NCBI RefSeq assembly: GCF_002968285.2
Contig: NZ_CP134400.1
Location: 2,418,001 to 2,482,000 of the forward strand
Direction: 5' to 3'
Source of the DNA: Mycobacterium sp. ITM-2016-00318
GTDB taxonomy: Bacteria; Actinomycetota; Actinomycetes; Mycobacteriales; Mycobacteriaceae
Length of the DNA: 64,000 nucleotides
Shown here: in pieces, positions 55,590 through 64,000 of the stretch
How positions within the stretch are numbered: the stretch's first letter is position 1
How the letters are laid out: each line of letters begins with the position of its first letter
Position numbers and translations under genes: made by a program
The notes under the pieces: generated by a model
Told to the model about the DNA's origin: nothing
Database searches by the model: none
Seen by the model: the letters and a program-made list of their open reading frames with translations, nothing else

Positions 55590-56792
55590 CTAGATGTTCA
55601 GCGCCTGATAGGTACGTCGCACGAATTTCGGTTGCACGCCTTGGAGTTTGGCCAACGACGTGTTGCCCGCCACCGCGGCGGCGGAGTCGCCCGACATGTC
55701 GGGGTGGTTCTGGATCAGGTACAGCATGATGAGGTCGGCCGACGGGTCGGCCTGCCACCATGTCCCGAATGCCCCCGGCCACGTGAACGTGCCCTTGCCG
55801 CCGGGGCCGAACAGTTGCCGCGACTTCGCCGGGTCTGTGACGACCGACAGATTCAAACCGAACCCGCGACCGATCCAGTACGGCATGCCGAGGAACGGAT
55901 ACTGCCGCTGCTCATCGGTCAGCCGATCTGTCCTCATCAAATGCACCGAATCTTCGGAGAGCACCCGGTTTCCATCGAGCGTTCCGAACGCGAGAAGCAT
56001 GCGCACGAAGCGCAGATAGTCGTCGACCGTCGACCACAGCCCCGCCCCGCCGCTGCACAGCGGCGGATCACTGATGGGTGCAGGCCCCATCGAGTCATGA
56101 CGGAGCGTGTCGCCGGCGAGCTGATACATCGTCGCCGCGCGTTGCCGCCCGGTCGGTCCGACGCTGAATCCGGTGTCCGGCATGCCGACCGGTTCGAGGA
56201 TGCGCTCTCTCAGCACCTCGGCCAACGGCTTGCCCTCAATCCTCGAGAGAACAATGCCCAGCACATCGGTCGACACGCTGTAGGTCAGCCGTGCGCCGGG
56301 TTGATGCGTCAACGGAAGCCTGGCCAGATCGGTGAGCCAGCCGTCCTGGTCCTGGCGGTGCGACAGCTTCCCGTACGCACGCGCCAGCGGACCGAGCACC
56401 GAGAACACATACGCGAAACCGCTCCGATGGGTCATCAGATCGTCGACGGTGATCGGCCGCTCTGCGGGAACCGTGTCGTCCAGTGAGCCGCGGGGGTCGG
56501 TCATCACCCGAAGATCGGCCAACTCCGGCAGCCACTTCGTCACCGGATCCGTCAGCGCCAGCCTGCGTTCGTCGACAAGCGTCATCGCCGCGGCGACGGT
56601 GACGGGTTTGGTCATCGAGGCGATGCGGAACATGGTGTCGCGCCGCATCGGCAGCCGGGCTTCGACGTCGCGGTAGCCGAGTTCGTTGACCTGGAGCACC
56701 TCACCGGCCTGCCATACCAGCGTGACCGCGCCGGACAACAGACCGCCGTCGATCGCCTCGTTGATAGAACTGCGGTTGCCGTCGAGATTCAC
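55590..56792 (-). CDS. Beta-lactamase-fold serine hydrolase (class C / esterase-like)
   Basis: Protein of ~400 aa from GTG 56792 (NLDGNRSSINEAIDGGLLSGAV). The active-site Ser-x-x-Lys is in FRIASMTKPVT and the Tyr motif is YSVS (instead of YxN), with a later GGKGTFTW that may serve as the KTG-equivalent. This is the EstB/class C beta-lactamase-related family; esterase or peptidase activity is more likely than resistance. No signal peptide is visible. A TTG at 56843 is the longer start, but it would run into the pyrR promoter region. Confidence 0.82.
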   Translation of the reverse strand: MNLDGNRSSINEAIDGGLLSGAVTLVWQAGEVLQVNELGYRDVEARLPMRRDTMFRIASMTKPVTVAAAMTLVDERRLALTDPVTKWLPELADLRVMTDPRGSLDDTVPAERPITVDDLMTHRSGFAYVFSVLGPLARAYGKLSHRQDQDGWLTDLARLPLTHQPGARLTYSVSTDVLGIVLSRIEGKPLAEVLRERILEPVGMPDTGFSVGPTGRQRAATMYQLAGDTLRHDSMGPAPISDPPLCSGGAGLWSTVDDYLRFVRMLLAFGTLDGNRVLSEDSVHLMRTDRLTDEQRQYPFLGMPYWIGRGFGLNLSVVTDPAKSRQLFGPGGKGTFTWPGAFGTWWQADPSADLIMLYLIQNHPDMSGDSAAAVAGNTSLAKLQGVQPKFVRRTYQALNI

Positions 56793-56850
56793 CGCCGCCA
56801 GGTTACTCAGGGCGGTTGGTGTCGCTGACGGCCGGTTGTGCAACGGGTGT

Positions 56851-56856
56851 TAAGCT
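56851..56856 (+). promoter_or_regulatory. Possible -10 of the pyr operon
   Basis: TAAGCT fits TANNNT. It would start the mRNA near 56863 and give a leader of ~56 nt that contains the PyrR-binding loop. No clear -35 was found. Confidence 0.35.
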
Positions 56857-56885
56857 GCCCGGCAGTTCGACGTCCTTTAACGATC

Positions 56886-56910
56886 CGTCCAGAGAGGCGG
56901 AGAAGGAGGT
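56886..56910 (+). promoter_or_regulatory. PyrR-binding RNA loop overlapping the pyrR ribosome site
   Basis: CGTCCAGAGAGGCGG (56886-56900) closely matches the PyrR-binding loop consensus (TCCAGAGAGGCT core) and can form a CCG/CGG-closed hairpin. It is followed at once by AGGAGGT (56904-56910), 8 nt before the TTG start of pyrR. In M. smegmatis PyrR represses pyr translation by this kind of site, so UMP-bound PyrR should block initiation here. Confidence 0.85.
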
Positions 56911-56918
56911 CAGGGCCC

Positions 56919-57500
56919 TTGGGCGCCACCGACTCTTCCGACACCGACCGGGAACTGATGACCGCGGCGGACGTCGGTAGGACCATTTCCCGCATCTCCC
57001 ACGAGATCATCGAGAAGACCGCCCTCGACGGTTCCGATGCCCCCCGCGTCATCTTGCTCGGCATTCCCACCCGCGGCGTCGCGCTGGCAGCCAGGATCGC
57101 CGACAAGATCAAGGAGTTCGCCGGCGTCGACGTCCCGCACGGCGCCCTTGACATCACGCTCTACCGTGACGACCTCAACACCAAGCCGCCGCGGCCGCTG
57201 GAGGTGACGTCGATCCCCGACGAAGGCATCGACGGTACGGTCGTCGTCCTGGTCGACGACGTGCTGTACTCGGGCCGCACGGTGCGCGCCGCACTCGATG
57301 CGTTGCGCGACGTCGGACGGCCGCGGGCGGTCCAGCTGGCGGTGTTCGTCGACCGCGGGCACCGGGAGTTCCCGCTGAGGGCCGACTACGTCGGCAAGAA
57401 CGTGCCCACCTCGCGCAGCGACAACATCAAGGTCCGCCTTACCGAGCATGACGGATTCGACGGTGTGGCCATCGCATCGCACGGAGGGCCGCCCCGATGA
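56919..57500 (+). CDS. pyrR: Bifunctional pyr operon regulator / uracil phosphoribosyltransferase PyrR
   Basis: Protein of 193 aa beginning [25 protein letters not shown]. The PRPP loop is [22 protein letters not shown] and the RNA-contact/UPRT parts ([43 protein letters not shown]) are intact. It senses UMP/PRPP and represses pyr mRNA translation; it may also salvage uracil. The TTG start is fixed by AGGAGGT 8 nt upstream and by the family N-terminus. It overlaps pyrB by 4 bp. Confidence 0.93.
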   Translation: MGATDSSDTDRELMTAADVGRTISRISHEIIEKTALDGSDAPRVILLGIPTRGVALAARIADKIKEFAGVDVPHGALDITLYRDDLNTKPPRPLEVTSIPDEGIDGTVVVLVDDVLYSGRTVRAALDALRDVGRPRAVQLAVFVDRGHREFPLRADYVGKNVPTSRSDNIKVRLTEHDGFDGVAIASHGGPPR

Positions 57501-58453
57501 GCCCCCGACACCTGCTCTCCGCGGCAGACCTCACCCGCGCCGAGGCGACCGCGATCCTCGACGACGCCGACCGGTTCGCCGAGTCGCTGCTCGGCCGCGA
57601 GATCAAGAAGCTGCCGACCCTGCGCGGTCGCACCGTCATCACGATGTTCTACGAGAACTCCACTCGAACCAGGGTGTCGTTCGAGGTGGCGGGCAAGTGG
57701 ATGAGCGGGGACGTCATCAACGTCAGTTCGTCCGGGTCGTCGGTGGCCAAGGGAGAGTCGCTGCGCGATACCGCGCTGACGCTGCGGGCGGCCGGCGCCG
57801 ACGCGCTGATCATCCGCCACCCCGCCTCAGGGGCGGCACAACAGCTCGCCGAGTGGACGGCCACCGAAGACGGCGGCGGCCCGTCGGTGATCAATGCCGG
57901 TGACGGCACCCACGAGCATCCGACCCAGGCGCTCCTCGACGCGTTGACCATCCGCCAGCGCCTCGGCGGCATCGAGGGCAAGCGAGTGGTGATCGTCGGC
58001 GACGTGCTGCACAGCCGCGTGGCCCGGTCCAACGTCCTGCTACTGCACACCCTCGGCGCCGAGGTGGTTCTCGTCGCGCCGCCGACGCTGCTGCCCGTCG
58101 GGGTGGCGGGCTGGCCGGTGGCGGTGTCGCACGACCTCGACGCCGAACTGCCCACCGCCGACGCCGTGCTGATGCTGCGGGTGCAGGCCGAACGCATGAC
58201 CGGCGGCTTCTTCCCGTCGGCCCGCGAGTACTCGGTGCGCTACGGGCTCTCGGGGAAACGGCAGGCCCTGCTGCCCGGCAACGCGGTGGTTCTGCACCCG
58301 GGCCCCATGCTGCGCGGCATGGAGATCTCGTCGTCCGTCGCAGACTCCACGCAATCGGCTGTGCTGCAACAGGTTTCCAACGGTGTGCATATCAGGATGG
58401 CGGTGCTGTTCCACCTGCTGGTCGGCGCAGAGGACGAGGCGGTCAGCGCATGA
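57497..58453 (+). CDS. pyrB: Aspartate carbamoyltransferase catalytic subunit
   Basis: Protein of 318 aa. Carbamoyl-phosphate-binding [13 protein letters not shown], aspartate-loop [15 protein letters not shown], and [18 protein letters not shown] are present. It makes carbamoyl-aspartate, the first committed pyrimidine step. There is no regulatory pyrI nearby. It overlaps pyrR and pyrC (ATGA at both ends). Confidence 0.97.
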   Translation: MSPRHLLSAADLTRAEATAILDDADRFAESLLGREIKKLPTLRGRTVITMFYENSTRTRVSFEVAGKWMSGDVINVSSSGSSVAKGESLRDTALTLRAAGADALIIRHPASGAAQQLAEWTATEDGGGPSVINAGDGTHEHPTQALLDALTIRQRLGGIEGKRVVIVGDVLHSRVARSNVLLLHTLGAEVVLVAPPTLLPVGVAGWPVAVSHDLDAELPTADAVLMLRVQAERMTGGFFPSAREYSVRYGLSGKRQALLPGNAVVLHPGPMLRGMEISSSVADSTQSAVLQQVSNGVHIRMAVLFHLLVGAEDEAVSA

Positions 58454-59742
58454 GCGTGCTCATCAGGGGCGTACAGCTCTACGGCGAAGGCGAGCGGGTC
58501 GACGTGCTGGTCGACGACGGCCAGATCGCCGACATCGGCGCGGATCTGTCCATCGCCGACGATGCCGACGCCGTCGACGCCTCCGGCCAGATCCTGCTGC
58601 CCGGCTTCGTCGACCTGCACACCCACCTGCGCGAGCCAGGCCGCGAGTACGCCGAGGACATCGAAACCGGTTCGGCAGCAGCAGCTCTCGGCGGCTATAC
58701 CGCGGTGTTCGCGATGGCCAACACCACACCCGTCGCCGACAGCCCGGTGGTGACCGACCACGTGTGGCACCGCGGCCAGCAGGTCGGTCTCGTCGACGTC
58801 CACCCGGTCGGTGCGGTGACCATGGGTCTGACCGGAACACAGCTGACCGAGATGGGCATGATGGCCGCAGGCGCCGCGCAGGTTCGGATGTTCTCCGACG
58901 ACGGCATCTGCGTGCACGACCCGTTGGTGATGCGCCGCGCCCTCGAGTACGCCACCGGTCTCGGCGTGCTGATCGCCCAACACGCCGAGGAACCGCGGCT
59001 GACCGTCGGCGCCGTCGCCCACGAAGGGCCCAACGCCGCCCGTCTCGGGCTCTCCGGCTGGCCGCGCGCCGCAGAGGAGTCCATCGTCGCGCGCGACGCG
59101 CTGCTGGCCCGCGACGCCGGGGCCAGGGTGCACATCTGTCACGCGTCGACAGCGGGCACGGTCGAGATCATCAGATGGGCCAAGGAACAAGGCATTTCGA
59201 TCACCGCCGAGGTGACGCCCCACCACCTGCTGCTCGACGACGCCAGGCTCGCGACCTACGACGGTCGCAATCGGGTCAACCCGCCGCTGCGTGAGTCCGA
59301 CGATGCCGAGGCGCTGCGCCAGGCGCTCGTCGACGGCGTCATCGACTGCGTCGCCACCGACCACGCGCCGCACGCCGAACACGAGAAGATGTGCGAGTTC
59401 GCCAACGCCAGGCCCGGCATGCTCGGTCTGGAGACCGCGCTGTCGGTCGTCGTCGAGACGATGGTCCGCCCGGGGCTCTTCACATGGCGCGACGTCGCCA
59501 GGGTGATGAGCGAGAACCCGGCGCGCATTGTGGGGCTGCCCGATCAGGGCAGACCGCTGGAGGTGGGGGAACCCGCCAACCTCACCGTCGTCGACCCCGA
59601 AGCCACGTGGACGGTGGCGGGCGCCGAGATGGCCAGCCGGTCGGACAACACCCCGTATGAATCCATGACGCTGCCCGGCGCTGTGACCTTGACCCTGTTA
59701 CGTGGCAATGTCACCGCGAGGGACGGAAAATCGCCGGCTTGA
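58450..59742 (+). CDS. pyrC: Dihydroorotase (type I)
   Basis: Protein of 430 aa. Zinc site [29 protein letters not shown] and [14 protein letters not shown] are all intact. It cyclises carbamoyl-aspartate to dihydroorotate. Its last codon and stop (GCT TGA) now fall at the edge of a TnpB element; restoring the empty site gives GCA TGA, so the protein still ends in KSPA. Confidence 0.96.
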   Translation: MSVLIRGVQLYGEGERVDVLVDDGQIADIGADLSIADDADAVDASGQILLPGFVDLHTHLREPGREYAEDIETGSAAAALGGYTAVFAMANTTPVADSPVVTDHVWHRGQQVGLVDVHPVGAVTMGLTGTQLTEMGMMAAGAAQVRMFSDDGICVHDPLVMRRALEYATGLGVLIAQHAEEPRLTVGAVAHEGPNAARLGLSGWPRAAEESIVARDALLARDAGARVHICHASTAGTVEIIRWAKEQGISITAEVTPHHLLLDDARLATYDGRNRVNPPLRESDDAEALRQALVDGVIDCVATDHAPHAEHEKMCEFANARPGMLGLETALSVVVETMVRPGLFTWRDVARVMSENPARIVGLPDQGRPLEVGEPANLTVVDPEATWTVAGAEMASRSDNTPYESMTLPGAVTLTLLRGNVTARDGKSPA

Positions 59743-59900
59743 CGTCCTCCCCGGACTAACGTCCGGGGATTCCAACCCGATCCCATCGACTAGGCGGCAG
59801 GAGCAGAGAGTTGAGGTTCACGGTTCGCAGACCGCCTAGTGGCGAGGTCTCCCCGTGCTGTCACCGCCCGTCCGGCGGCGATGTTGCGTGCAGCGTTGAC
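59740..59900 (-). ncRNA. Probable reRNA/omegaRNA of the TnpB element
   Basis: TnpB guide RNAs come from the 3' end of tnpB and the right end of the element, which ends here in a 9-bp hairpin (59748-59769) and GACGTCAA. The natural guide would be the next minus-strand bases, GCCGGCGATTTTCC and onward, the reverse complement of the pyrC 3' end. The upstream limit is approximate. Confidence 0.45.
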
Positions 59901-60974
59901 GTCGGCGTTGCACCGGCCAGCAGTGCAGGCTTCGCACTCGAAAACCGCTTGGCTCTTGCGGTTCCCAGGAGCGACGTGCCCGCACACCGAGCAACGTTGC
60001 GACGTATATGCGGCCGGTATCTGTTCGACCCGGCCGTAAGCTTTAGTCTGCAGACGCGCGGCGAAAAGGCCCCACCCACTTCGGTGTATGGCCCGGTTCA
60101 GCCCGCGCTTCTGAGCAACACCCGCACCGGGCTCCTCGACAGTTCCACGTGCAGTGCGGGCCATCGCCCGCACGTCGAGAGCTTCGAGCCTGATCGTATC
60201 GAAGCGGCGAGCAATGTCAGTAGTCGTCTTCTCGACCCAGTCCTTGCGCCGATCGACCTCGCGCGCCCTGCGTTTCGCGATCGCCAGTCTCGTTCGCGCG
60301 CGCCGGTGGGAGCCGCGCTTGGCCCGGGCGAGCCGCTGCTGCAACACCCTCAACCGCTTGGCCTCACCGCGAGTCAGACTGGGTGCGTGCAACAGTTCAC
60401 CGGTCGACAGTGCGGCCGACACGGCGACACCGCGGTCGATGCCCACCACACTGCGGTCATGCGGCCCGGAGATCGGGTCAGGGATGTGGGCGAATGCGAT
60501 GTGCCAGCGGCCGGACCGGTCACGGGCGACCCGGTAGGACTTGACCCCCGCGCCCAAGGGTCGCGACAGCCGAAACCGCACCCAGCCCACCTTGGGAACC
60601 CACACGCGACCGACGTGGCGGTTCAGCCGCTCGATGTGACGCGGTTTGACCGCGACCTGCCGAAACCCCTCGTGCAAATTCGCTTTACGCCATGTCGGTC
60701 GACGATGCGTGCCGCAGAAGAAGTTCTGCATTGCCTGGTTGAAATCTCGGAGCGCCTGCTGCTGCACGGTCTGACTCCCGGCACGAAGCCACCCGTACTC
60801 GGCGCGAGCCTCCGTCAACTGTGCAGCCTGTTCGACGTAGCCAGGAGCCTTGCGGCCCGGTTGCCAGTGCTGTTGCTGCTCTACCGCCAGATTCCATACA
60901 AACCGCGCATGCCCACAATGCGCCAACAAGACCTCTTCCTGCTCCGTGGTTGGCAACAGTCGGAACCGCGACAT
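59790..60974 (-). CDS. tnpB: TnpB, RNA-guided RuvC endonuclease (IS605/OrfB family)
   Basis: Protein of 394 aa starting MSRFRLLPTTEQEEVLLAHCGHARFVWNLAV. The RuvC triad is intact (Asp180 in VVGIDRGV, Glu264 in IRLEAL, Asp358 in CNADVNAARNI), as is the four-Cys zinc finger (Cys328, 331, 347, 350), so it may be active. The length is typical. The open frame continues upstream to 61316, but the family start is this ATG. It is antisense to the pyr-car operon. Confidence 0.9.
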   Translation of the reverse strand: MSRFRLLPTTEQEEVLLAHCGHARFVWNLAVEQQQHWQPGRKAPGYVEQAAQLTEARAEYGWLRAGSQTVQQQALRDFNQAMQNFFCGTHRRPTWRKANLHEGFRQVAVKPRHIERLNRHVGRVWVPKVGWVRFRLSRPLGAGVKSYRVARDRSGRWHIAFAHIPDPISGPHDRSVVGIDRGVAVSAALSTGELLHAPSLTRGEAKRLRVLQQRLARAKRGSHRRARTRLAIAKRRAREVDRRKDWVEKTTTDIARRFDTIRLEALDVRAMARTARGTVEEPGAGVAQKRGLNRAIHRSGWGLFAARLQTKAYGRVEQIPAAYTSQRCSVCGHVAPGNRKSQAVFECEACTAGRCNADVNAARNIAAGRAVTARGDLATRRSANREPQLSAPAA

Positions 60975-61087
60975 ATCCGCAAAGTAGCCACGGGCACCGA
61001 CATCCCTGGCCCCAGCACCGCCGCCACCCTCGGGGTCGACCTCCTTCGCGAATTGAAATCCGAGGTTTCCGCCCCGAAGAGGCTTCG

Positions 61088-61618
61088 ATGAACACCGGCA
61101 CGCTCGTGGGATCGCTGATCGTCGCCGCCGTGCTCGCGGTGGCGCTGGGGCTGGCGGTTCAGTCGATCTTGAGGGGCTGGCGCCACCGCGCCCAGCGGCA
61201 GGCGGAGCTGATCGGCGCGCTTCCGCCGATGCCCGACACCGTCGGCGAGGCGATCGTGCCCCCGACCAAAGGTCTCTATGTGGGCAGCACTCTTGCGCCC
61301 GAGTGGCTGGGGGCACCTCCCGCTTGCGGGGGAGACCGCATCGCGGTCGGCGACCTCGGCTATCGCACGAAAGCGGTGCTGACCCGCTATCCCGAGGGCA
61401 TCATGCTGCAGCGAACCGGGGCCCAGCCGATCTGGATACCCCACGAGTCGATCATCGCGATCCGCACCGAATTCGGGATCGCAGGCAAGGTCATGACCCA
61501 TGCGGGCATCCTCGCGATCAGATGGCGGCTACCGTCGGGCACAGAAATCGACACCGGATTCCGCGGCAACGATCGCGCGGAGTACGCCCAATGGCTGGGG
61601 GAGGAGGAAGCCGTATGA
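61088..61618 (+). CDS. Single-pass membrane protein of the pyr-car operon (Rv1382-like)
   Basis: Protein of 176 aa starting [27 protein letters not shown] (one membrane helix). The cytoplasmic part ([79 protein letters not shown]) looks like a PH-type domain. A nine-residue LGAPPACGG between APEW and DRIAVGD is encoded by an inserted repeat. It now starts against the left end of the TnpB element, whose GAAGAGG may act as the ribosome site inside a hairpin. It overlaps carA (ATGA). Confidence 0.8.
   Translation: MNTGTLVGSLIVAAVLAVALGLAVQSILRGWRHRAQRQAELIGALPPMPDTVGEAIVPPTKGLYVGSTLAPEWLGAPPACGGDRIAVGDLGYRTKAVLTRYPEGIMLQRTGAQPIWIPHESIIAIRTEFGIAGKVMTHAGILAIRWRLPSGTEIDTGFRGNDRAEYAQWLGEEEAV
61307..61333 (+). 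repeat. Short palindromic repeat inserted in frame in the Rv1382-like gene
   Basis: 27 bp containing GGGGGCACCTCCCGC and TTGCGGGGGA, with a TCCCGC-TT-GCGGGGGA inverted repeat. It resembles a small palindromic sequence I recall as dispersed in mycobacterial genomes. Its length is a multiple of three and it adds LGAPPACGG without a stop. Confidence 0.55.
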
Positions 61619-62733
61619 GCAAAGCCGTACTGGTGCTCGACGACGGACGGATCTTCACCGGCACGTCGTTCGGCGCCGTCGGAGAGACGCTGGGCGAAGC
61701 GGTGTTCTCCACCGGTATGTCGGGCTACCAGGAAACGCTCACCGACCCCAGCTATCACCGCCAGATCGTGATCGCCACCGCCCCGCAGATCGGCAACACC
61801 GGCTGGAACCACGAGGATGCCGAGAGCCGCGGTGACAAGATCTGGGTCGCCGGCTATGCCGTGCGCGACCCTTCGCCGCGGGCCTCCAACTGGCGGGCGA
61901 CGGGAACCCTCGAAGACGAACTCGTCCGGCAGGGCGTCGTCGGAATCGCCGGTATCGACACCCGCGCCGTGGTGCGCCACCTACGCAACTTCGGTTCGAT
62001 GAAGGCCGGAATCTTCTCCGGTGCCGCGCTCGCCGAACCCGACGAGCTGCTGAAACGGGTCAGGGACCAGGCCTCGATGCTGGGCGCCGATCTGGCAGGC
62101 CAGGTCAGCACCGACGGCAGCTACGTCGTCGAACCCGATGCGGAACCACGGTTCACCGTCGCCGCGATCGACCTCGGCATCAAGACCAACACGCCCCGAA
62201 ACTTCGCGCGACGAGGCATCCGCAGCCACGTCCTGCCGTCGTCGGCGACCTTCGACCAGGTCGCCGAACTCGAGCCCGACGGCGTATTCCTGTCCAACGG
62301 GCCGGGTGACCCGGCCACCGCCGACCACATCGTCGGCGTCACCCGGGAGGTGCTCGGCGCCGGAATCCCGCTGTTCGGCATCTGCTTCGGCAACCAGATC
62401 CTCGGCCGCGCTCTCGGCCGATCGACGTACAAGATGGTGTTCGGCCACCGCGGCATCAACGTGCCCGTCATCGACCACATCACGAGGCGGGTCGCGGTCA
62501 CCGCGCAGAACCACGGGTTCGCGTTGGAAGGCGAAGCAGGCGAGCGGTTCGACACCCCGTTCGGTCCGGCGGAGGTCAGTCACACCTGCGCCAACGACGG
62601 CGTGGTCGAAGGCATCAGACTCGTTGACGGGCGCGCCTTCTCGGTGCAATACCACCCGGAGGCGGCGGCCGGCCCACACGATGCCAACTACCTCTTCGAC
62701 CAGTTCGTCGACCTGATGTCGGAGGGACGCTAG
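61615..62733 (+). CDS. carA: Carbamoyl-phosphate synthase small (glutaminase) subunit
   Basis: Protein of 372 aa. N-terminal [17 protein letters not shown], then the class I glutamine amidotransferase with [10 protein letters not shown], the nucleophile in [14 protein letters not shown] and the His-Glu in [13 protein letters not shown]. It supplies ammonia to CarB. The ATGA overlap with the upstream membrane-protein gene couples it, and carB follows immediately. Confidence 0.97.
   Translation: MSKAVLVLDDGRIFTGTSFGAVGETLGEAVFSTGMSGYQETLTDPSYHRQIVIATAPQIGNTGWNHEDAESRGDKIWVAGYAVRDPSPRASNWRATGTLEDELVRQGVVGIAGIDTRAVVRHLRNFGSMKAGIFSGAALAEPDELLKRVRDQASMLGADLAGQVSTDGSYVVEPDAEPRFTVAAIDLGIKTNTPRNFARRGIRSHVLPSSATFDQVAELEPDGVFLSNGPGDPATADHIVGVTREVLGAGIPLFGICFGNQILGRALGRSTYKMVFGHRGINVPVIDHITRRVAVTAQNHGFALEGEAGERFDTPFGPAEVSHTCANDGVVEGIRLVDGRAFSVQYHPEAAAGPHDANYLFDQFVDLMSEGR

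Positions 62734-64000
<1,267 letters not shown>

Larger units (their letters stand above)
59740..61087 (-). mobile_element. IS605-type TnpB-only element at the pyrC/downstream-gene junction
   Basis: On the minus strand the element would run from the hairpin CGAAGCCTCTTCG (61087-61075) through tnpB to GGGGAGGACGTCAA (ending 59740). The right-end hairpin TCCCCGGAC-TAAC-GTCCGGGGA (59748-59769) is the type found after tnpB stops. Removing the 1,348 bp joins GCCGGC to ATGAACACC, recreating an ATGA stop/start overlap like those at pyrR/pyrB and pyrB/pyrC. No tnpA is present. The boundaries are inferred from that reconstruction. Confidence 0.65.

Noticed and set aside
55590..56792. Antibiotic-resistance beta-lactamase
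   Set aside because: It has SMTK but YSVS instead of YxN and no signal peptide; an esterase/peptidase of the same fold is more likely.
60975..61316. Upstream extension of the tnpB frame by ~114 codons
   Set aside because: The extension is antisense to the Rv1382-like gene and the TnpB family begins at MSRFRLLPT.

Overview
The window is high-GC actinobacterial DNA, and its gene content and order point to a non-tuberculous Mycobacterium (Mycolicibacterium-type). Mycobacterial markers include an LpqH-type lipoprotein, a REP13E12/DUF222-HNH repeat gene, an F420-type nitroreductase-fold protein, a mycofactocin-type SDR, many GTG/TTG starts, leaderless promoters, and two large blocks in the gene order I recall from M. 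tuberculosis. These are an Rv2578c-to-Rv2533c-like stretch (positions ~2.1-53.5 kb, with accessory genes interleaved) and the Rv1379-Rv1384-like pyr/car operon (56.9-64.0 kb). Orthologue numbers are from memory and synteny, not from a database search.

Layout. 0-2 kb: accessory flavoprotein-like and GNAT-like pair beside an AT-rich gap. 2.1-3.1: radical-SAM protein with a LexA box. 3.1-7.5: TetR-controlled acyl-CoA dehydrogenase pair plus amidohydrolase. 7.5-11.1: thioesterase, SDR, DinB-like and MBL-fold genes. 11.2-22.2: two adenylate-cyclase/ATPase signalling proteins flanking a secreted protein, a DUF885 peptidase, a YpfJ-type metallopeptidase, a carboxylesterase and a SRPBCC protein. 22.2-25.7: a broken SRPBCC copy, PanE-like reductase, aspS and a Ddn-like protein. 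25.8-28: thiolase/HxlR regulator pair and lipoprotein. 28-33.5: DUF389 protein and the ATP-grasp/alpha-E, transglutaminase and zinc-peptidase cluster. 33.7-38.9: DUF3097 protein, rarA, a Cys-rich secreted protein, ArsR-AHSA1 pair, GlsB-like, Rv2558-like and YjbQ genes. 39-44.7: alaS-ruvX-mltG-aroE-prepilin peptidase. 44.7-47.2: a 13E12 gene broken by a methyltransferase cassette. 47.4-53.5: aroC-aroK-aroB-aroQ, a membrane protein, pepQ, efp, nusB. 53.5-56.8: decayed genes, a large exported protein and a beta-lactamase-fold hydrolase. 56.9-64: PyrR-regulated pyrR-pyrB-pyrC, a TnpB insertion, a membrane protein, carA and carB (runs off the end).

The most informative observations are: (i) a TnpB (IS605-type) element inserted exactly at the pyrC / next-gene ATGA junction, from which the empty site, a candidate TAM (TTCAT) and the natural guide can be read; (ii) a mosaic in which a second, synonymously diverged PanE C-terminus is fused in frame to the N-terminus of a cyclase, beside a frameshifted and internally deleted SRPBCC duplicate; (iii) a lower-GC methyltransferase cassette inside the HNH domain of a 13E12 gene; (iv) several well-defined operators (TetR, HxlR, ArsR, LexA, PyrR RNA loop); and (v) a short mycobacterial palindromic repeat that appears to have added nine codons in frame to the gene upstream of carA. 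I saw no rRNA, tRNA, CRISPR array or replication origin.
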